Shown here one piece after another: positions 1 through 14,489 of a DNA stretch of 64,000 nt; position 1 is the first letter of the stretch, and the number at the start of each line of letters is the position of its first letter. The stretch lies in NCBI RefSeq assembly GCF_004664715.2, contig NC_051067.1, positions 69,520,982 to 69,584,981 of the forward strand, written 5' to 3'. Position numbers and translations under genes: made by a program. The notes beneath the pieces were generated by a model. The model saw only the letters and a list, made by a program, of their open reading frames with translations, was not told where the DNA came from and ran no database searches. This DNA is from Peromyscus leucopus (lineage: Eukaryota > Chordata > Mammalia > Rodentia > Cricetidae).

Positions 1-1802
1 TCCTCCAATTTAGTATTTGGAAATTCAATTGTAACTTCTGGGTGCTGACTTTCTTCTTCTAGCCTCACTATTTCCACGCCCTCCGAGCTTAACAAGAAAG
101 GCATTTCCTCAAATAAAAGTAGAAAAATCAGAATGCTGTATGGGTCTCTGAAAAACAAAACAAAAACAAAGGAACTTAAAACTGTGTCACTTAGTAATGA
201 GAAATTTATTTGAACTCACACAAATAAAATTCTAGCAAGATGAGTTTGCCTGTATAGCTGCTGACCTGATTGAAAGTATTCCAGCAGAAGTCATGAGAGA
301 GACAGTTTCCAAATCCCTTAGGATATTTCAATCTATGCTTCTCACCAGCGATGTTATCTGGTACTTTCATAATATCAAACCCTTCTCAACATCAATTCCT
401 ATGTCAAATTTATTGACCTTTGCTTTTTTAGCTATTATAAGTCACATCTCTATAAAGACACTGCCATATTCAGAAAAAGAACTTCAATTAATTTGTGTAG
501 CAAAATGTCCTGAAAGTTTCTAACTTGTATTTGAACTCTGGAAGCCATTTGTACATATTTTGCTGTATGTGCAAGGTTTTCACAAGTTTGCAGACATGAG
601 ATCGTTTCCCAGAAGTCAGTTGAGACTACTTAGAGTGAGAGTAAAACAATCTAGTAAACATAAGCCAAGTTTTGTTTATTTAATATTAAAAATAGCTGTA
701 TCCTTAATTCTCAAGAGAACAGCACACTGTCTAAAAATCTTGCCTGTCTTGTTCATCAGGTCTACACTTGAACATGAGCTTATTAGCTAAATGTGGCAAA
801 GATACACTTCTATAGTGACTGCTTAACCTTAGACACTAAATTTTAAATTACATTTAATTAATTTTAAGTTCAAGATCAGCATGTGACCATTGGCTGCCTG
901 ACTAAACAAAGCAACAGGAGAACTTATACACACATATATTTAAGTAAAATATTGACTGCCAAGTGTTTTTAAAATAACTTAGTTAAATATTATTAATAAT
1001 GCATTTCAAGCATAAGTGTACTTATTAAATAGTAAATTTTGAAATATAATAATAGTATTCATAATTTTTATTTGATGGTAGTGTATAGTTATTGTAATTT
1101 AACAATTAGAACTTTTAATATGAAATTAAAACTATGAAAGCACAAATAATCATGTAAATTTTTTCTTCTAGATTATTTCATAGAACCCATTTCAAGTGCT
1201 TCCAGAAGAGCCTAGTTTATCTTTTTACAGTCATCTGTCCTGTCATTCATTTAGGCCAAATCAGTCTATAAATCTCCAGTGAATGGCGTAAGCTGATCTC
1301 TATTCTCTCTAAGTGCAAAGCCCTTCAAAATTATTCATTCTGCAGAATGTAAAATTGCTTCCCTTTGCAGCACCATTCCATTGGCTGCTTTGATTTCAAG
1401 CCTGAACTAGCTCACCAAAGGCTCAATGAAAGGATAAATAAAGAATCATGCTCTCCTTTATAAAATACCATCTTATTAAGGAGCATTGGGCAAAATGATA
1501 TTTCATTTTAATTCATGCATTATTAGCATACTTTATTTAGTTGATCTTGAGTTTCATTTGATCAATGCACACTTGCTAGCAGTCCCATTGGGACAGGATT
1601 AATTGATCTAAGCAAGTGAGAGTCAGCACAAAATGCTTTTTTTTTTTTTTCACGCAAGCAGCGAATGAAGAGCTCATCTTTGAAGACCCTTCTCTTTACT
1701 CCATAAAGCATGGGCATGAAATTGCTAACCAGTTAGAAGTGAGGGGTATTTTTAAATTATTTTTAATACTTAATTACTTTAACTGTCATGGTCTGATACA
1801 AT

Positions 1803-1850
1803 ATTGTTTTTGCTTTTCTATTTTGTTTTTGCTTTTCTATTTTGTTTTTG
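1803..1850. repeat. Short T-rich tandem repeat
   Basis: A unit of about 17-18 bp (ttgtttttgcttttcta) is repeated roughly 2.6 times head to tail. Confidence 0.75.
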
Positions 1851-3267
1851 CCTCAAATTCATACTTTCACTTTAATAATTCCTTCCCTCAACAGTTACAT
1901 AACAAATTTTGTTTTCTTTACACTTGCCTACTACAGAGGGAGCACTGGATTTTTAACTAGTTCTGGTCACCAGCCCTAGAAACATGCTGGCATGTTAATT
2001 CTCCCAACTGAATTTTGATATTGAAAACTTCCTTTTCAGCACAGTTTGTACTGCTATGGTGTAGGCCAGACATCTAAATGATTGAGCCCTAAATACTTTC
2101 CACTGTTTTGCCCGTGCTTGTCTTGTTCAACAATTGATTCTAAAGGTGAAAAAACTCATACTCCATTCCACTAATTTCCATTTAATGAAGCCATTGTTTC
2201 TCCTTCCTTTTCTCTGAAAGAAAAAATATATAATTAATGGCATGAGATTTAATAACATGGCATTTGATTTAATGACATCTCAAATGTGCATGACACAATC
2301 TTCTGATTCTTGGGAGCAAGGATGTGTGCTTCCCTAGGGTCTGGAGAGCTGTGTTAGTCAAAGGGCTGTGAGGATCCCACTCTGTCCTTCTCTCACAGCC
2401 TGGCTTCTAAGTCTCTGGGCAGATGATTCCGAAAGGGAGTCAGGAAATGAATCCTATTTGAGTATCAGGAAGCTGGGTGAGGAAAGAAGGGGGCGGGGAA
2501 AGTGTATTTTCCCCCACAGATCTGATATCCTTTACTCAGGGGAAAGCATCTGACATGTGACTCTTCGGCTTGAGCAATGCCCTGAAACTTGTGAAATAGA
2601 GAGGGAATGAAAAAGCAGTACATGAGGTCTAGATGAACACACTTTCTGATCAGCCAAATTTATTCTCCTATATCCAACGTTTGGCTAATGTTCCATGGAA
2701 TCACAGCAGAATTAGGAAAAAAAGTTTGCAGCCGACACATTCAAATGCTTTTCTATGTGCTTTCTTTTGCAGCTCCCACTAGCTAACTCTGTTACTACGT
2801 CTGTGTGTGGGAAGCTTGTAGCTGCTGTAATAGTATCCTGTTTTTCCTTAACTTTTTGTTTACTTTCCCTGAGCCCTCATGCTGAGAAAGAATCTTGTGA
2901 TGTGCTTGACCTACTGTTTGCTTTAAAGAGTACTGAGTAGCAGGCGCTGGGACCAATTTGGATTGGAGAACAAGTGAGATGCAATCATTGGGAACCAGTC
3001 GTTAAGCAACCCAAAGGAGACAGTGGCAGCAAAACATGTGCTCGACCATTCAATGGACGAAGACATGTAGTAAATGCAAGGATAGGGCAATGGAGGACAT
3101 TACCATTATCTTCTCTGGTAAATGTTTGCTTTGAAGGCAAGGAAGCAAAGCAGAATCCAGTTAATCCACTGAGGGTGGATGTGGAGAGGGATAGGATTCC
3201 TGGAGGTTCTTCTGTATGACCACACTGGCCCTACCGAATGGATCTGTATCATCAAGTTTTTAAATAG

Positions 3268-3432
3268 AGCAGATTTATTTGCCCCAGAGGGACAAAAGGC
3301 AGAGACTGAGAGACAAAGACAGGAGACAGAGGATGAGGGAGAAGGGGAAAGGTACAAGGGAGAAGAGGAAGGGATATTTGGCCCCAGAGGAGAACTAAGA
3401 ACTGCCTCTGCATAGAGAGGAGAGAGATGTAG
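3268..3432. repeat. Purine-rich (GA) tract
   Basis: This is a long run of imperfect GA/GGA/GAGA sequence on the + strand. The surrounding 3.24-3.76 kb has the look of an old interspersed repeat, but I cannot assign a family. Confidence 0.6.
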
Positions 3433-5156
3433 CACATAGGAAAATAACAGTTTATAAAGGAAAAAAGGGAAACCCCATGTTAGGATGAGGTGGTTAATTT
3501 TAATTGGTCATGTTAATTAGGTGAGCCAACAGGGGCTGTTGATTGCTGGACTTCAATACTTTGATAGCTGGACCTTGGTAGTCAGCCTCAGTAGGAGGAA
3601 GTGGCCAAATAAGGGAATAGCCACCTTGGTGGCTAACTTCAGGAATGTAATCTAATGTTTTTTAGCAAGGCAGAGAGAATGGGAGAGAAGGGTAAGGCCT
3701 GCTGGAGCCATGCCTGCCATGCTTTTGCTGGCCAGAGTCCCTTCACCTACCCTGATGGTGATATTTCATCAAGCCAACAGTTCAACATTTGCACACTGAG
3801 TCATAGCACCATAATATCTTACTCACAGGACTGTATTTTCTCCAGGTGTTACTCTGTGAAGGTTTATTTTATTTTCTAATTTGTAACAGTCCTTAACTGA
3901 TGAGTATTATAGTCAATCTTAAGTTTTTTAAAAGTTATATGAAAGTAATTGAAGTAACAAACATTTATTTTAACATTGTGGCTTGCTTTCTTGAAGGCAT
4001 ATGAGCTAAATACATTTCTGGAGTCATATGAAAGCTCTACGCTTGGCAGGGCCCACCAGTGAATAAATTCCTAATGACTTGTTTTTAACAGAGTTGTCTG
4101 AATTGTGACAGAAGCAAGCATTTGGAAGCTGTCATTGACTGGCGGGTCACCAAACAAAATGATTTTCATTAATTATAGTCTTGTTAAATTAATCTCCTCC
4201 CAATAGTTGGGGCACTAGGCAGGCAATAAAACCAGCATAGAAAATGGTTTCTCCTTCCCTCCACTTCATATACCCTATCACTATCTAACTCCTCGGAGGG
4301 CTTCCCACTCATTGCCACTACCTGAGGCTTTTAAAGTTTAATATGACATGAACAATGTGCTGATGTGGTAGAAATAAGCTACTGTGATGGGCACTTTCCA
4401 AACTTTCCTGTGAAGACCCGAGAACCTTCATCCTAATAATAGTATGATAAGCCCTTATTCTTTTGGCTTCTAGAAACTAAATTGGGAAAAAACACATGGG
4501 AAAGAAATATGTTAGGAACTCACTCAACTTAGGTGTAGGGAAAGAGTGAGCAGTCATTATCTTTTCTCCAAAGGTTAAAGACTAAAGAAGATGCTATGAC
4601 TCCTTACCTCAAGGAAACATATCAAGAAATCATTATTTTTTTCTAATGACAGGAGAACTTTGTCCTTCTTCAGTTATTAATGATTGAGAAGAATATGTAT
4701 GCTTCTTTCAATTATACAAAAAAAGAAACTAATTTGATTACTGATTTTAAATTTTGTTTTAAATTTTCTAGTCTCATTAACATGAAGAGCTTTCCAGTGA
4801 GTGACATAATAGACACAAACTTATATACTTTCCCACCTAAGACAGCTTCAAATTAAAGCCCATCCTGTGAAGAGATTGATAATCACAAAATTAAACCTCT
4901 ATATCGCATATCCATATAACCAGAAGTGATTTTTATCATTGATGTGCAAAGTGAGATTTAAGACATTTCCCTGAGTTAGCAGGCCTCCAACTAACTGCAA
5001 TACACACACAGCCTCAGAGGCTCCTTGATAGATTTTCATATTTTGAAGGATTTGATACATGAAATCCCAATGATAAGATGATATAGTTTCTCCCACTTTA
5101 AGCTGAAGTGGCTTTTTTAGGAATGGGTAGCACTTCTGTGTCTGTTATTAAAATGA

Positions 5157-5627
<471 letters not shown>

Positions 5628-5748
5628 TAAAAGAATAATTAATAAATATGATTTTTTATTTTTAAAAAGACTTGTTAACTATACCTGCTGAGTTATAAAT
5701 TTTGTCAAGTGTATAGATCATGTATGCATTGAATGTATAGGTGTGAAC

Positions 5749-5756
<8 letters not shown>

Positions 5757-5780
<24 letters not shown>
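5757..5780. repeat. (TA)n microsatellite
   Basis: About 12 TA units, flanked by degenerate TG/TA sequence. Confidence 0.9.
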
Positions 5781-6496
5781 CTGTGAGTATATATGTTCAT
5801 ATGTGTTGTATATGAACACATAACATATAGAGGCATAGTTGGACAGACCAAAGTGCAAAACCATTGTGCTCAGAAAAGGAGATTTCAGCATATTCATTTA
5901 TCAAATGCTTAAAATGACTAAGAACCTCCATAGTCTATATGGCCACAACATAACATAGATTTATAATTCTCTATAGGGTTTTAAATACATCACGATGTAG
6001 GTACTGAAGCCTTCAATGGATAGTTCCAGCCCCTATTCTGCAGAAAGTATGGCATGAACTATGTTTTCCATAGTAGGAATACATTCCAGTAATCGCATGC
6101 ACATTCTTAAAAAATTCCTCTCCAGTGGCTGAAAGGGCATCACTCAAGGTTACTAATGTAGGCTGAAGATGACATCACCTGACCTTCCTATGATTGGAAC
6201 GTGTTTGTGGCTTTAGCCTTGTGCTCTAATTGACTTAGAAACTTAAGATGCATAGTTTGCTCGTGTCAAAATTACTGGTTTTCTTCAGTGGTAAAGGAGA
6301 TTGTTCAATTTCAGGAGTTTTACAGAAACTGAGCAGTGTGAGAGATATATGACACTGGAGAGCAGATTGCCGGTCCTCGAAATGATGAATGGACATACTT
6401 CCACCAAACACTTGTATAAATTAGTGACACCGAGCTGACTCAAGAAGGAATCAGTTCAATGAATATTTCCTGGTTCTGGGAAAGCAGAGGGCATTA

Positions 6497-6965
6497 GTTA
6501 GGTTTCTCCAGAAGAACAGAATGGGTAGAATGGATTTATATTATAAAAGGGGTAAATTAGATTGGCTTACACAATATAGCTCTCGGTAGTTCAGCTATAG
6601 CTAGCTGTCTAAGTGCCGAAACAACTGAGTCCAGTTGCTGTTATGCCACAAAACAGAATGCCCGGTAGCCCCAGTGTGATTCTGAAGGCCTGGAAAATTC
6701 CTGCGAAGCAGCTGCTCTTTATTTATGATGGAAGGCCCAAGAAGCTTGGCTTTGACAGTGACAGTAAAAGTAACAATGGGATCTGTACCTCACCACGAAA
6801 CCCAAAGACAAGCAGGCATCAGTGCTTTTAGTGACATCCTGTCCTGCACATCCTAGAGAAGGGTTGCCACCCCTCTGTTCACTGTTCCCAGAAAAACCCT
6901 TCCTCACCAGCCCAGAGGTATGTCTGTTAGTTGGTTCCAGATCCAACAAAATTGGCAACCAAGAG
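6497..6965 (-). mobile_element. Interspersed mid-repetitive element (L1/Lx 3'-end type)
   Basis: It begins 'ttaggtttctccagaagaacaga' (broken here into a familiar repeat start) and ends with a segment resembling the 'aagttgacaaccaag' end of common mammalian and rodent L1 3' ends. The family is uncertain; the repeat status rests on recognition of these conserved ends only. Confidence 0.45.
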
Positions 6966-7039
6966 TGCCTACCTCAGGGAGCATAGCTGTAAAGGATTTA
7001 ATACAGAAGACTCTTGAGAAGTCACTCTGTCAGTGACTG

Positions 7040-7150
7040 TCATTTGCTGAGCCATTGTGCACATCATGTGTGTCCAAGGTGCTTGAAACATAGCAGTGAA
7101 GCACATGAACAGGATCCCTGCACACGGGTGGAGTTGCAGCCTCCATCATT
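7040..7150 (+). repeat. Possible MIR SINE fragment
   Basis: The order 'gtgcacatcatgtgtgtcc', 'aaggtgcttgaaacatagca' and 'gatccctgca' follows the core of old MIR elements. It is highly diverged. Confidence 0.35.
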
Positions 7151-7565
7151 CAGAGACTTTGAAAAGACATCTTCTCCCTCCAGGTGGTGTTCTTCGGTGG
7201 CTTGCTGCTATAGAGGATAGATGCTGTCTCCTCATCTTCCTGCTGCAGCATAGGTGCCATGCTAAAGGCATGTTAAATGCTACTGAAGGAGTAAAGATAG
7301 AATGCAACATTTTTCATGACAATCTTGGGAAACGTTTTAAACTGACTAACTTTGGAGTAACCACTGCAGTACTGCAGTTAGAACAATGTTGTTGATGAGA
7401 GCCTTAGTTTTGTTCTCAGCTCAACATGCTGTGCCAGCCATTTTCTTTGGGAAATGAAATTCAAATAATAAAAAAGCAACCAGGCAGTTAGCATTTTTCA
7501 AAGCAGATTTTAAATGATTTGTATACTCAGAGTGAGTAGAACCACTGTAAATCAAGGATCAGTGG

Positions 7566-7566
<1 letters not shown>

Positions 7567-7619
<53 letters not shown>
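7567..7619. repeat. (TA)n microsatellite, long
   Basis: An uninterrupted run of about 26 TA units. Such runs are prone to length variation and cruciform extrusion. Confidence 0.95.
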
Positions 7620-7621
<2 letters not shown>

Positions 7622-8075
7622 CTAAGATTTTGTACAGATCGCATGCATATCAGCAGTCATTCAAATCTGTTTAGATAGTGACCTCTGAAATGAAGAATGC
7701 TCAAAGCAGTTTAACAAAAGATACTGATCAGCCATCTTCACAGCACTTCAAGATCATGTTTATTGACTACCATCCTGATACATTACCATAAGAGTAAGAC
7801 TTGCAGGTCTTTGTCCATTTTTTCATAGTCTTTGCAGGCATGTTAAAGGCAAAGACCATGTATGATATTTCCCTTTATCTCCATTGCCAATAAATACCCT
7901 GATATTATATTATCTAAATGATAAATTATGATTAGTTTCTGGATGAATAAATTGTGTGTAGGTTTTTCTGGGACGAAAGAGTGTTCCAGGACAAGAAACT
8001 TTCCAGTGCTAAAGCCAGAAGGTCTGATGAAAGCCAGCACAAGTTGATGGCCCTTATCAGTGTATGATGGCTTTG

Positions 8076-8171
8076 TTTGGGTTTGTTATTTGAAATAGTG
8101 ACTTGCTCTGTAACCCAGGGTAAACTTGAATACTCCATCCTCCTGTCTCAGCTTTCCACATACTAGGATTC
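8076..8171 (-). mobile_element. Old B1-like SINE
   Basis: On the + strand it reads like a reverse B1: 'gacttgctctgtaacccagg', 'tcctcctgtctcagcttt' and 'ctaggatt'. It is truncated and diverged. Confidence 0.6.
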
Positions 8172-9450
8172 TTGGATAATTAGAATTTCTGCCTAAAACA
8201 AGGTTAAAGTAAAGGAAGGCTTTGAAGACTCAGCTACAAACACACATAATGTCAACCACTTTTTAAAGATGCAAAAATACATGTTCTGACTTTTTTTTAA
8301 AAAGGCAATATTTTCATTTAAAGCATACTCACATGTAGAAATCTGCTTCTATTCTTAGTATTTCCATTTTATTGAGAAATTTATCAACCAGGTAGCATGC
8401 ATGCTGAAGAGTTTACAGATATTATATGTAAGAGTATATTTGCAGTAGAGGAAGCCAGGATACTTGGGCTAAGTACTTAGGGTTTCCAGCCTGGTGGTAA
8501 GTTTGGAAACTAAATTTGAACCTGTGTGACTTCCAGCTTTGGGTCTTGCTAGCTCACCTGCTCTGTGTTATACCTCACAGGTGGATGTGTTAAGCAAGCT
8601 AATTTTAAAATGGTGCATATTGATACTGCAAGAAGATTAGATGGTTTTTCAAAATGGCATAACCAAAACATAGAGGATAGTCACAATATTCCTAAGATTC
8701 TTGCACATTACTGACAGCATAGTAAATGTGAAATGTGATTCAGAGGATTCATCGCTGACAAGCATGCATTTTTACATGTTACTGTGTCTTTTGTTCTGTT
8801 AAATATGGAGCCCAGATTTAAAATATTAGATTTGGTTTCAATTTTGAGCAACCCCGTTATATTCACAGCAAAATTTGTCTCGTTAATTGTTTTAACTATG
8901 GCTCATTGCACTTTGATTTAACTTCCGCACTACATTTTACTAATTTCTCCTCAGATCTATAAAGGTCCAAACTTTGCTTTGCTGTCCAGTATTATTTTCC
9001 CAGACTTTAGTGCTTTTATGAGAAAACAAAACAAACAGAAAACAAAATAAGAGACATGTTAGATTAAGTACCACAAATATTGCCTTGATTTCTTTCATTC
9101 CATCATTATTTATTACATGTGATCATTTATCCTAGACTGATAATCAGTTGCTAGTAGTTTCTCACCTCTCAAATTGGGCTTGCTCAATATAAAAGATAAT
9201 TGGTTTCTTGATTTTCATTTATTCCCATTTTTGGGGAAGCAAAAACAAAGACAAAATGCATGCCATGGCTGGCCCAGGATCTAAGAGCATTTGTGACAGG
9301 CATACATAAGGAGATCCAGGATGGAAAGAACTTAATGAAAATACTTAGCCCATGGTTTTCTAGTATTTATTTCCTCTCTGAGAATTGACAAAACTAGAAT
9401 TAATCATTTTTTAATTTTTATTTATTTATTTACTTATTTATTTATTTATT

Positions 9451-9604
9451 TTTGGTTTTTCGAGACGGGGTTTTTTTACTGTGTAGCTTTGGAACCTGTC
9501 CTGGAACTTGCTCTGTAGTGCAGGCTGGCCTCAAACTCACAGAGATCCACCTGCCTCTGCCTCCTGAGTGCTGGGATTAAAGGCGGGTGCCACCACCGCC
9601 CGGC
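9451..9604 (-). mobile_element. B1 SINE (full length)
   Basis: The reverse complement starts GCCGGGCGGTGGTGGC and carries the B box 'gggattaaagg' and the right end 'gagacgggg' with an (AAAT)n-type tail at 9416-9450. Flanking 'tcattttt(t)aattttt' copies look like an imperfect target-site duplication. It lies against the A-rich 3' end of the neighbouring L1. Confidence 0.9.
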
Positions 9605-9619
9605 TCATTTTTAAATTTT

Positions 9620-11210
9620 TTTTAAATTAAATTATTTATTTTACATCCTGACCAGTTTCCCCTCCCTCCTCCCCTCCTATCTTCCACCCCACTTCCCTCT
9701 GCCCCTCCACCACTATTCCACTCCTCCTCTGTTTCTATTCAGATAGGGGCAGCCCTCCCATGGGTATCACCAAAGCATGGCATGTCAAGTTGCAGTAAGA
9801 CTTAGCACCTCCCCTTGTATTAAGGCTGGGCGAGGCAGTCCAGTATGAGGCATAAGTTCCCAAGAGCCTTCCAAATCCTTAGGGACGGCCCCTGATGCCA
9901 CTGTTAGGAGTCCCACAGGAAGAGCAAGTGACACAATTGTCATATATATGCATAGGGCCTGGGTAGGTCCCATGGAGGCTCCCACGTTATTAGTTCAGAT
10001 GCCTTGAGTTCCTATGAGCCAGATTAGTTGTTTCTCTGGGGTTTTTGTGATGTCCTTGATCCCTCTGGCTCCTACAATCCTTCTGCCCTCTCTTCAGCAA
10101 GATTCCCTAAAGACTGGCTGTGGTTTTCTGCATGTGTTTCCATAAGTTATAGATGAAGGCTCTCTGATGACAATTGGGGCAGTCACCAATCTGATCACAG
10201 GAGATGGCCAGTTCAGACTACGTATCCATTATTGATAGGAGTCTTAGCTGGGGTCATCCTTATAGATTCCTGAGAATGTCACTTGCATCAGGTTTCTATC
10301 TGACCCTAAAACGCCCCCCTTTCCAGTCATTTTATTCAGTACTCTCTCCATTCATCCACCCCAACCAGATCCCTCAAGTACCCATCCCCACCTGTCCCCC
10401 AGCTCACCCAGGAGATTTCTTCCAATTTCCTTTCTTAGGGAGATCCATGCATCCCCCACTTGGGTCCTCATTACCTAGCCTCCCTGGGTCTGTGGATTAT
10501 AGCATGGTTATCCTTTACTTTACAGCTAATATCCACTTATGAGTGAGTGAATTCATACTATGTTTGTCTTTCTGAGTCTGTGTTACCTCACTTAAGGTGA
10601 TTTTTTTCTAGTTTTATTCATTTGCCTGCAAATTTCAGGATGTCATTTTTAACAGCTGAGTAATACTCCATTGTGTAAATGTACCATTTTTTTTTAACCA
10701 TTCTTCAGTTGAGAGGCATCTAGGTGGTTTCCACATTCTGGCTATTAAAAATAAAGGTGCTGTGACCATGGTTGAGCAAATGTCATTGTAGTATAATTGA
10801 GCATTCCTTGGGTATATGCTCAAGAGTGGTATAAGTGGGTCTTAAGGTAGATTGATTCCCAATTTTCTGAAAAACTGCCATACCGATTTCCAAAGTGACT
10901 ACTATCTTGCACTCCCACCAACAATGGAGGTGTGTTCCCCTTGCTCCACATCATTTCCACCACAAGCTGTCATTTGTGTTTTGATCTTAGTAATTCTGAC
11001 AGGTGTAAGATGGAATCTCAGAGTCATTTTGCATTTCCCTGATAGCTAAGGATGTCAAACATTTCTTTAAATGTTTCTCTGCTATTTGAGATTCTTCTGT
11101 TGAGAATTCTGTTTAGGTCTGTACCCCATTATTAATTGGATTATTTGGTTTTTTGATGTCTAACTTCCTGAGTTCTTTATATATTTTGGAGATCAGCCTT
11201 CTATCAAATG
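9620..11210 (-). mobile_element. L1 LINE, 5'-truncated (3' UTR and ORF2 end)
   Basis: On the minus strand the element runs from the C-terminal part of ORF2 (about 11210-10560) through a purine-rich 3' UTR to an A-rich end near 9620. The + strand shows the familiar 'ttcttcagttgagaggcatc' and 'gatttccaaagtgactac' ORF2 C-terminal sequence, and the pyrimidine-rich 'cccctccctcctcccctcct' of the 3' UTR. Frameshifts and stops break ORF2, so it is inactive. It is antisense to PLXDC2. Confidence 0.92.
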
Positions 11211-14200
11211 AATTATTTTAATTTCAGCATATATCATCATTCATTCAAGAATAAAGTCTCTTCTGAAATTCCTATTCAAGACCATATGCTAAGTTGGACA
11301 GAGGGAGAGGGGGGAAGAACGAGGATTGATTCAGTTCATTACTAGAACTTGCACTTTTGGTATGGGGAGATAGTCTTTGAGCAAAAAAAATGTGGTGTGA
11401 ATAGAATTAGTATTATTGAGAGCTACAATAAGGAAAATAAACATTTTATTTTTTCTACAATTGTTAGAAGATATAGAGAACATTTTTAAGAAAAAAAGTT
11501 TTATTGAATTAAGTTTCATTTGATTTTTAAATTAGCCATACAAAATAGTGGTTTCATTATCATCTTCTTATACATATAGTCACTGTACTTTCCTCAAATT
11601 TATACCCTATATCCAATTATACCCCCTTACTCCATGTGCCGATCCCCTTTTTCCCCAAATAGATATTTCTTTTCATGTCATATGAATGCTCATATATGTG
11701 TATATCAACATTAATATGTTTTATATGCATATTAGTCATACATTTTATAGATGTTTAAAACTGAATTCTGCATGAGAGCAATATGATACTTATCTTTCAT
11801 TCTCTTTCTGTAACCCTCTCCTGTTCCCCTCCTTGAACCTTCAAGGATACATTGATCAGCAGTCCTCATCCAAAAGTGAACTTTTAATTAAACTATATTT
11901 TGACTATTAAAATACTTGCTTATTTAACAATATACCAGTTACCATATCTGAAACATTACAACAGTCAATTATTGATCAAAGCTACATCTCTTGTAGAGAT
12001 TGGAGTTTAATTTAATAAACTAGAAAGTGAATGAATTATGAATTGCATGGGTCTCAGTGCCAAGTGCTCTACTGGTCTTGACAAAGGTGGTAGTTGCTGT
12101 GACGAGCTGGACGGGAAGGACTTCTGGAAGGAAGTCATAATGTATGTGTGCTTTGACAGGAGCCAACTCCAGCGATGTGAAAGCCAAGTCTACCTTGCCT
12201 GGGTCTGCACTGGGTTCAAACTTGACTGTTGAGGAAATGAAGCACGATGAGGGGCAGATCTGTAAGCTGGGTGTGGAGAGAATGTGGGCCCAGGAGATCA
12301 GAGAGAGGGTTTGGCATAGTGGTGGTCCTATTCTCAGTCTAACAGAAAGCCCTTAGGTTCTAAAACTTAGGAAAGAGAAGTGTGATTTTATTATATTTTA
12401 TAAATATAGCGCTGGAAGCTCAAAGAAAATGTTTTCTCAGTTGTTTGTAGAGTAAGTTATAATGAAAAAGAAGAGGAAGCGTGTGTATACTCTGAGAGGA
12501 TTTCTAGCAACAGTATCTGCCACTGAAAAGTCTCTAGTGCACAGGATGAGGAATTCCAGTGTATCTATGTTTTTATTTTTGGATTCATGAATTAAATTCT
12601 TGTTACCTGGAATTGAGGGCAAGAGGAAACAGTGAAGAATATTTCACCTAATATAAGCCTCTTTATGGAGCACGGTCTGCTTGTTGCAATGTCTCCCACA
12701 GTGCGGCACACACTGTCCAGCCTGACGTAAACACCTATGCATAGGGTTAGACTGTATGAAGACAATTGAGCCTGGAAAATTCCAATTTTCTTAGACTCCC
12801 AATTGTTCCTTTGAGTTAGTAATAACTATTGACTTTGTCCACATCATCCCAATTGCTGTAGAAAGAGCTATCAACCTGATGTATTCCATAAGATGTCAAA
12901 ATTCACAATTAGTATGATATAAAATTACTTGATATTGTGATCTCTTTTGATGTCTTACTTTAAAATTTTTTCCACTTCTCATTTTCTTTCAAATTAAAGA
13001 AATCAGTATTGATGAGACTCAGAGAATAATTATATTCCATACCTCCATCTGTTCAAATAACAAACAGAATAATGTACCTCAAACCAAATAATATAAATTA
13101 TACAGACCTGTATAATAGTTATATAACATATTTATACTTAAGAAATGAATGATGGTGGGAAAATATGTTTCCCAGAAACTTCTGTGTACTTTTATTTTAA
13201 TCTTGTGTGACATACATGAAAATGACATGCCTAAAATACATTATCTTGTATACTATCTGTTTATATATAAAACAGAATTATTATAATATTCAATTTAACT
13301 TGACTGATTGGATGACATAAGGATCAGATTGAAAAGACATCTAAATTCGGATAGAAGAGTTAAACAGATTTTATAATCTATGTTCAAATATGCTGATTTC
13401 TTTCAAGTTGAAATCACCTCCATTTCTTTACCAGAGGGACTGAATTACTGTTTTGATAGCTCAAAACTTCGTTTTATTATATATAAACTAAGTATGTCTG
13501 GTGAAAGATATGAAATATGACTCTATTTATAGCTCTAAAAGTTGTCGTGTTGATAGGTGCTATGTATTCACTGAAGTATCAGAAACAACAAAGCATCTAA
13601 AACAAGACCAGTCACAGTGCTCCTTGTAGTCTTTGCTTGGCCAACATGGACAGTAAAGGAGAGAAGTGATGTCATTTTTTTATTGAAGGCATCAAACATG
13701 AAGCTTTAATAATACATAACAACAACAATGTGTAAGTTGCTCGTGTGCCTAGGACCGGAGATCAAGTAGACATGGTACAGACTGAAATTGTGGTGTATTC
13801 TCTATTAAGTGCATTGGCCTTTTTGGTACATCAGGAGCTGTCTGCCCAGCCATGTTTTAAAGCATTCAGGATTAAGGGAGCACTTCAGAGTTCTTTAACA
13901 GAGTGAAAAATGCCCATATTTCTGCTGGAATGGGGCCATGTAGTGTGGCCTTGAAGAAGTTAGACTGTCACGATAGGTGCATAGCAGCACAGACAATTAA
14001 CAATGCTGGACAAAGCAATAAAACTTTGCTCATCAGCCAAAAATGTAAATTAATGTGTCACTAAGATATGTCTGATTCCAACATTCTTTAAATCAAAATG
14101 ACCCCAATTTTCAATCATTATCAACTGAGTGTTCGGTAGGAATAGCTACAGGAGCCTGTCAAAATGCAAGTCTGTGTGCTGCCCAGTAAGGTGTTCATAT

Positions 14201-14489
14201 TTAATGGTCCAAAGTGAAGCCTAGGATTTCAGCTTTTTAATAAATATCTTTAGGTAGCCTGAGGTGGTATGAGAAAAACATGGTGGAAATGTTGTTTCAT
14301 ATATGTGCACTAAGAATCTTGCGAGCTTTTTCAAACTTTATGTTTGATATTAGAATATAATTACATTTCTTCCCCCGTCCCTTAATGGCTTTGCCAAAGT
14401 TTTGTAAAACAGTGATTCCTAATTTGAAAGTGAGACCTACCACAGAAATAAATTATGTAAATAAAAATATTTGCTGCTAGCCAGATGAT

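Noticed and set aside
1616..1960. Open frame of 114 codons starting in a T-rich run and containing AANEELIFEDPSLYSIKHGHE
   Set aside because: No protein family is recognisable, the start lies in low-complexity sequence and the end runs through a tandem repeat. It has no splice signals that fit PLXDC2 phase.
12038..12356. Two overlapping open frames in a somewhat GC-richer patch of the large intron
   Set aside because: Not recognisable as any gene or processed pseudogene; no poly-A tail or target duplication is visible. Probably unique intron sequence.
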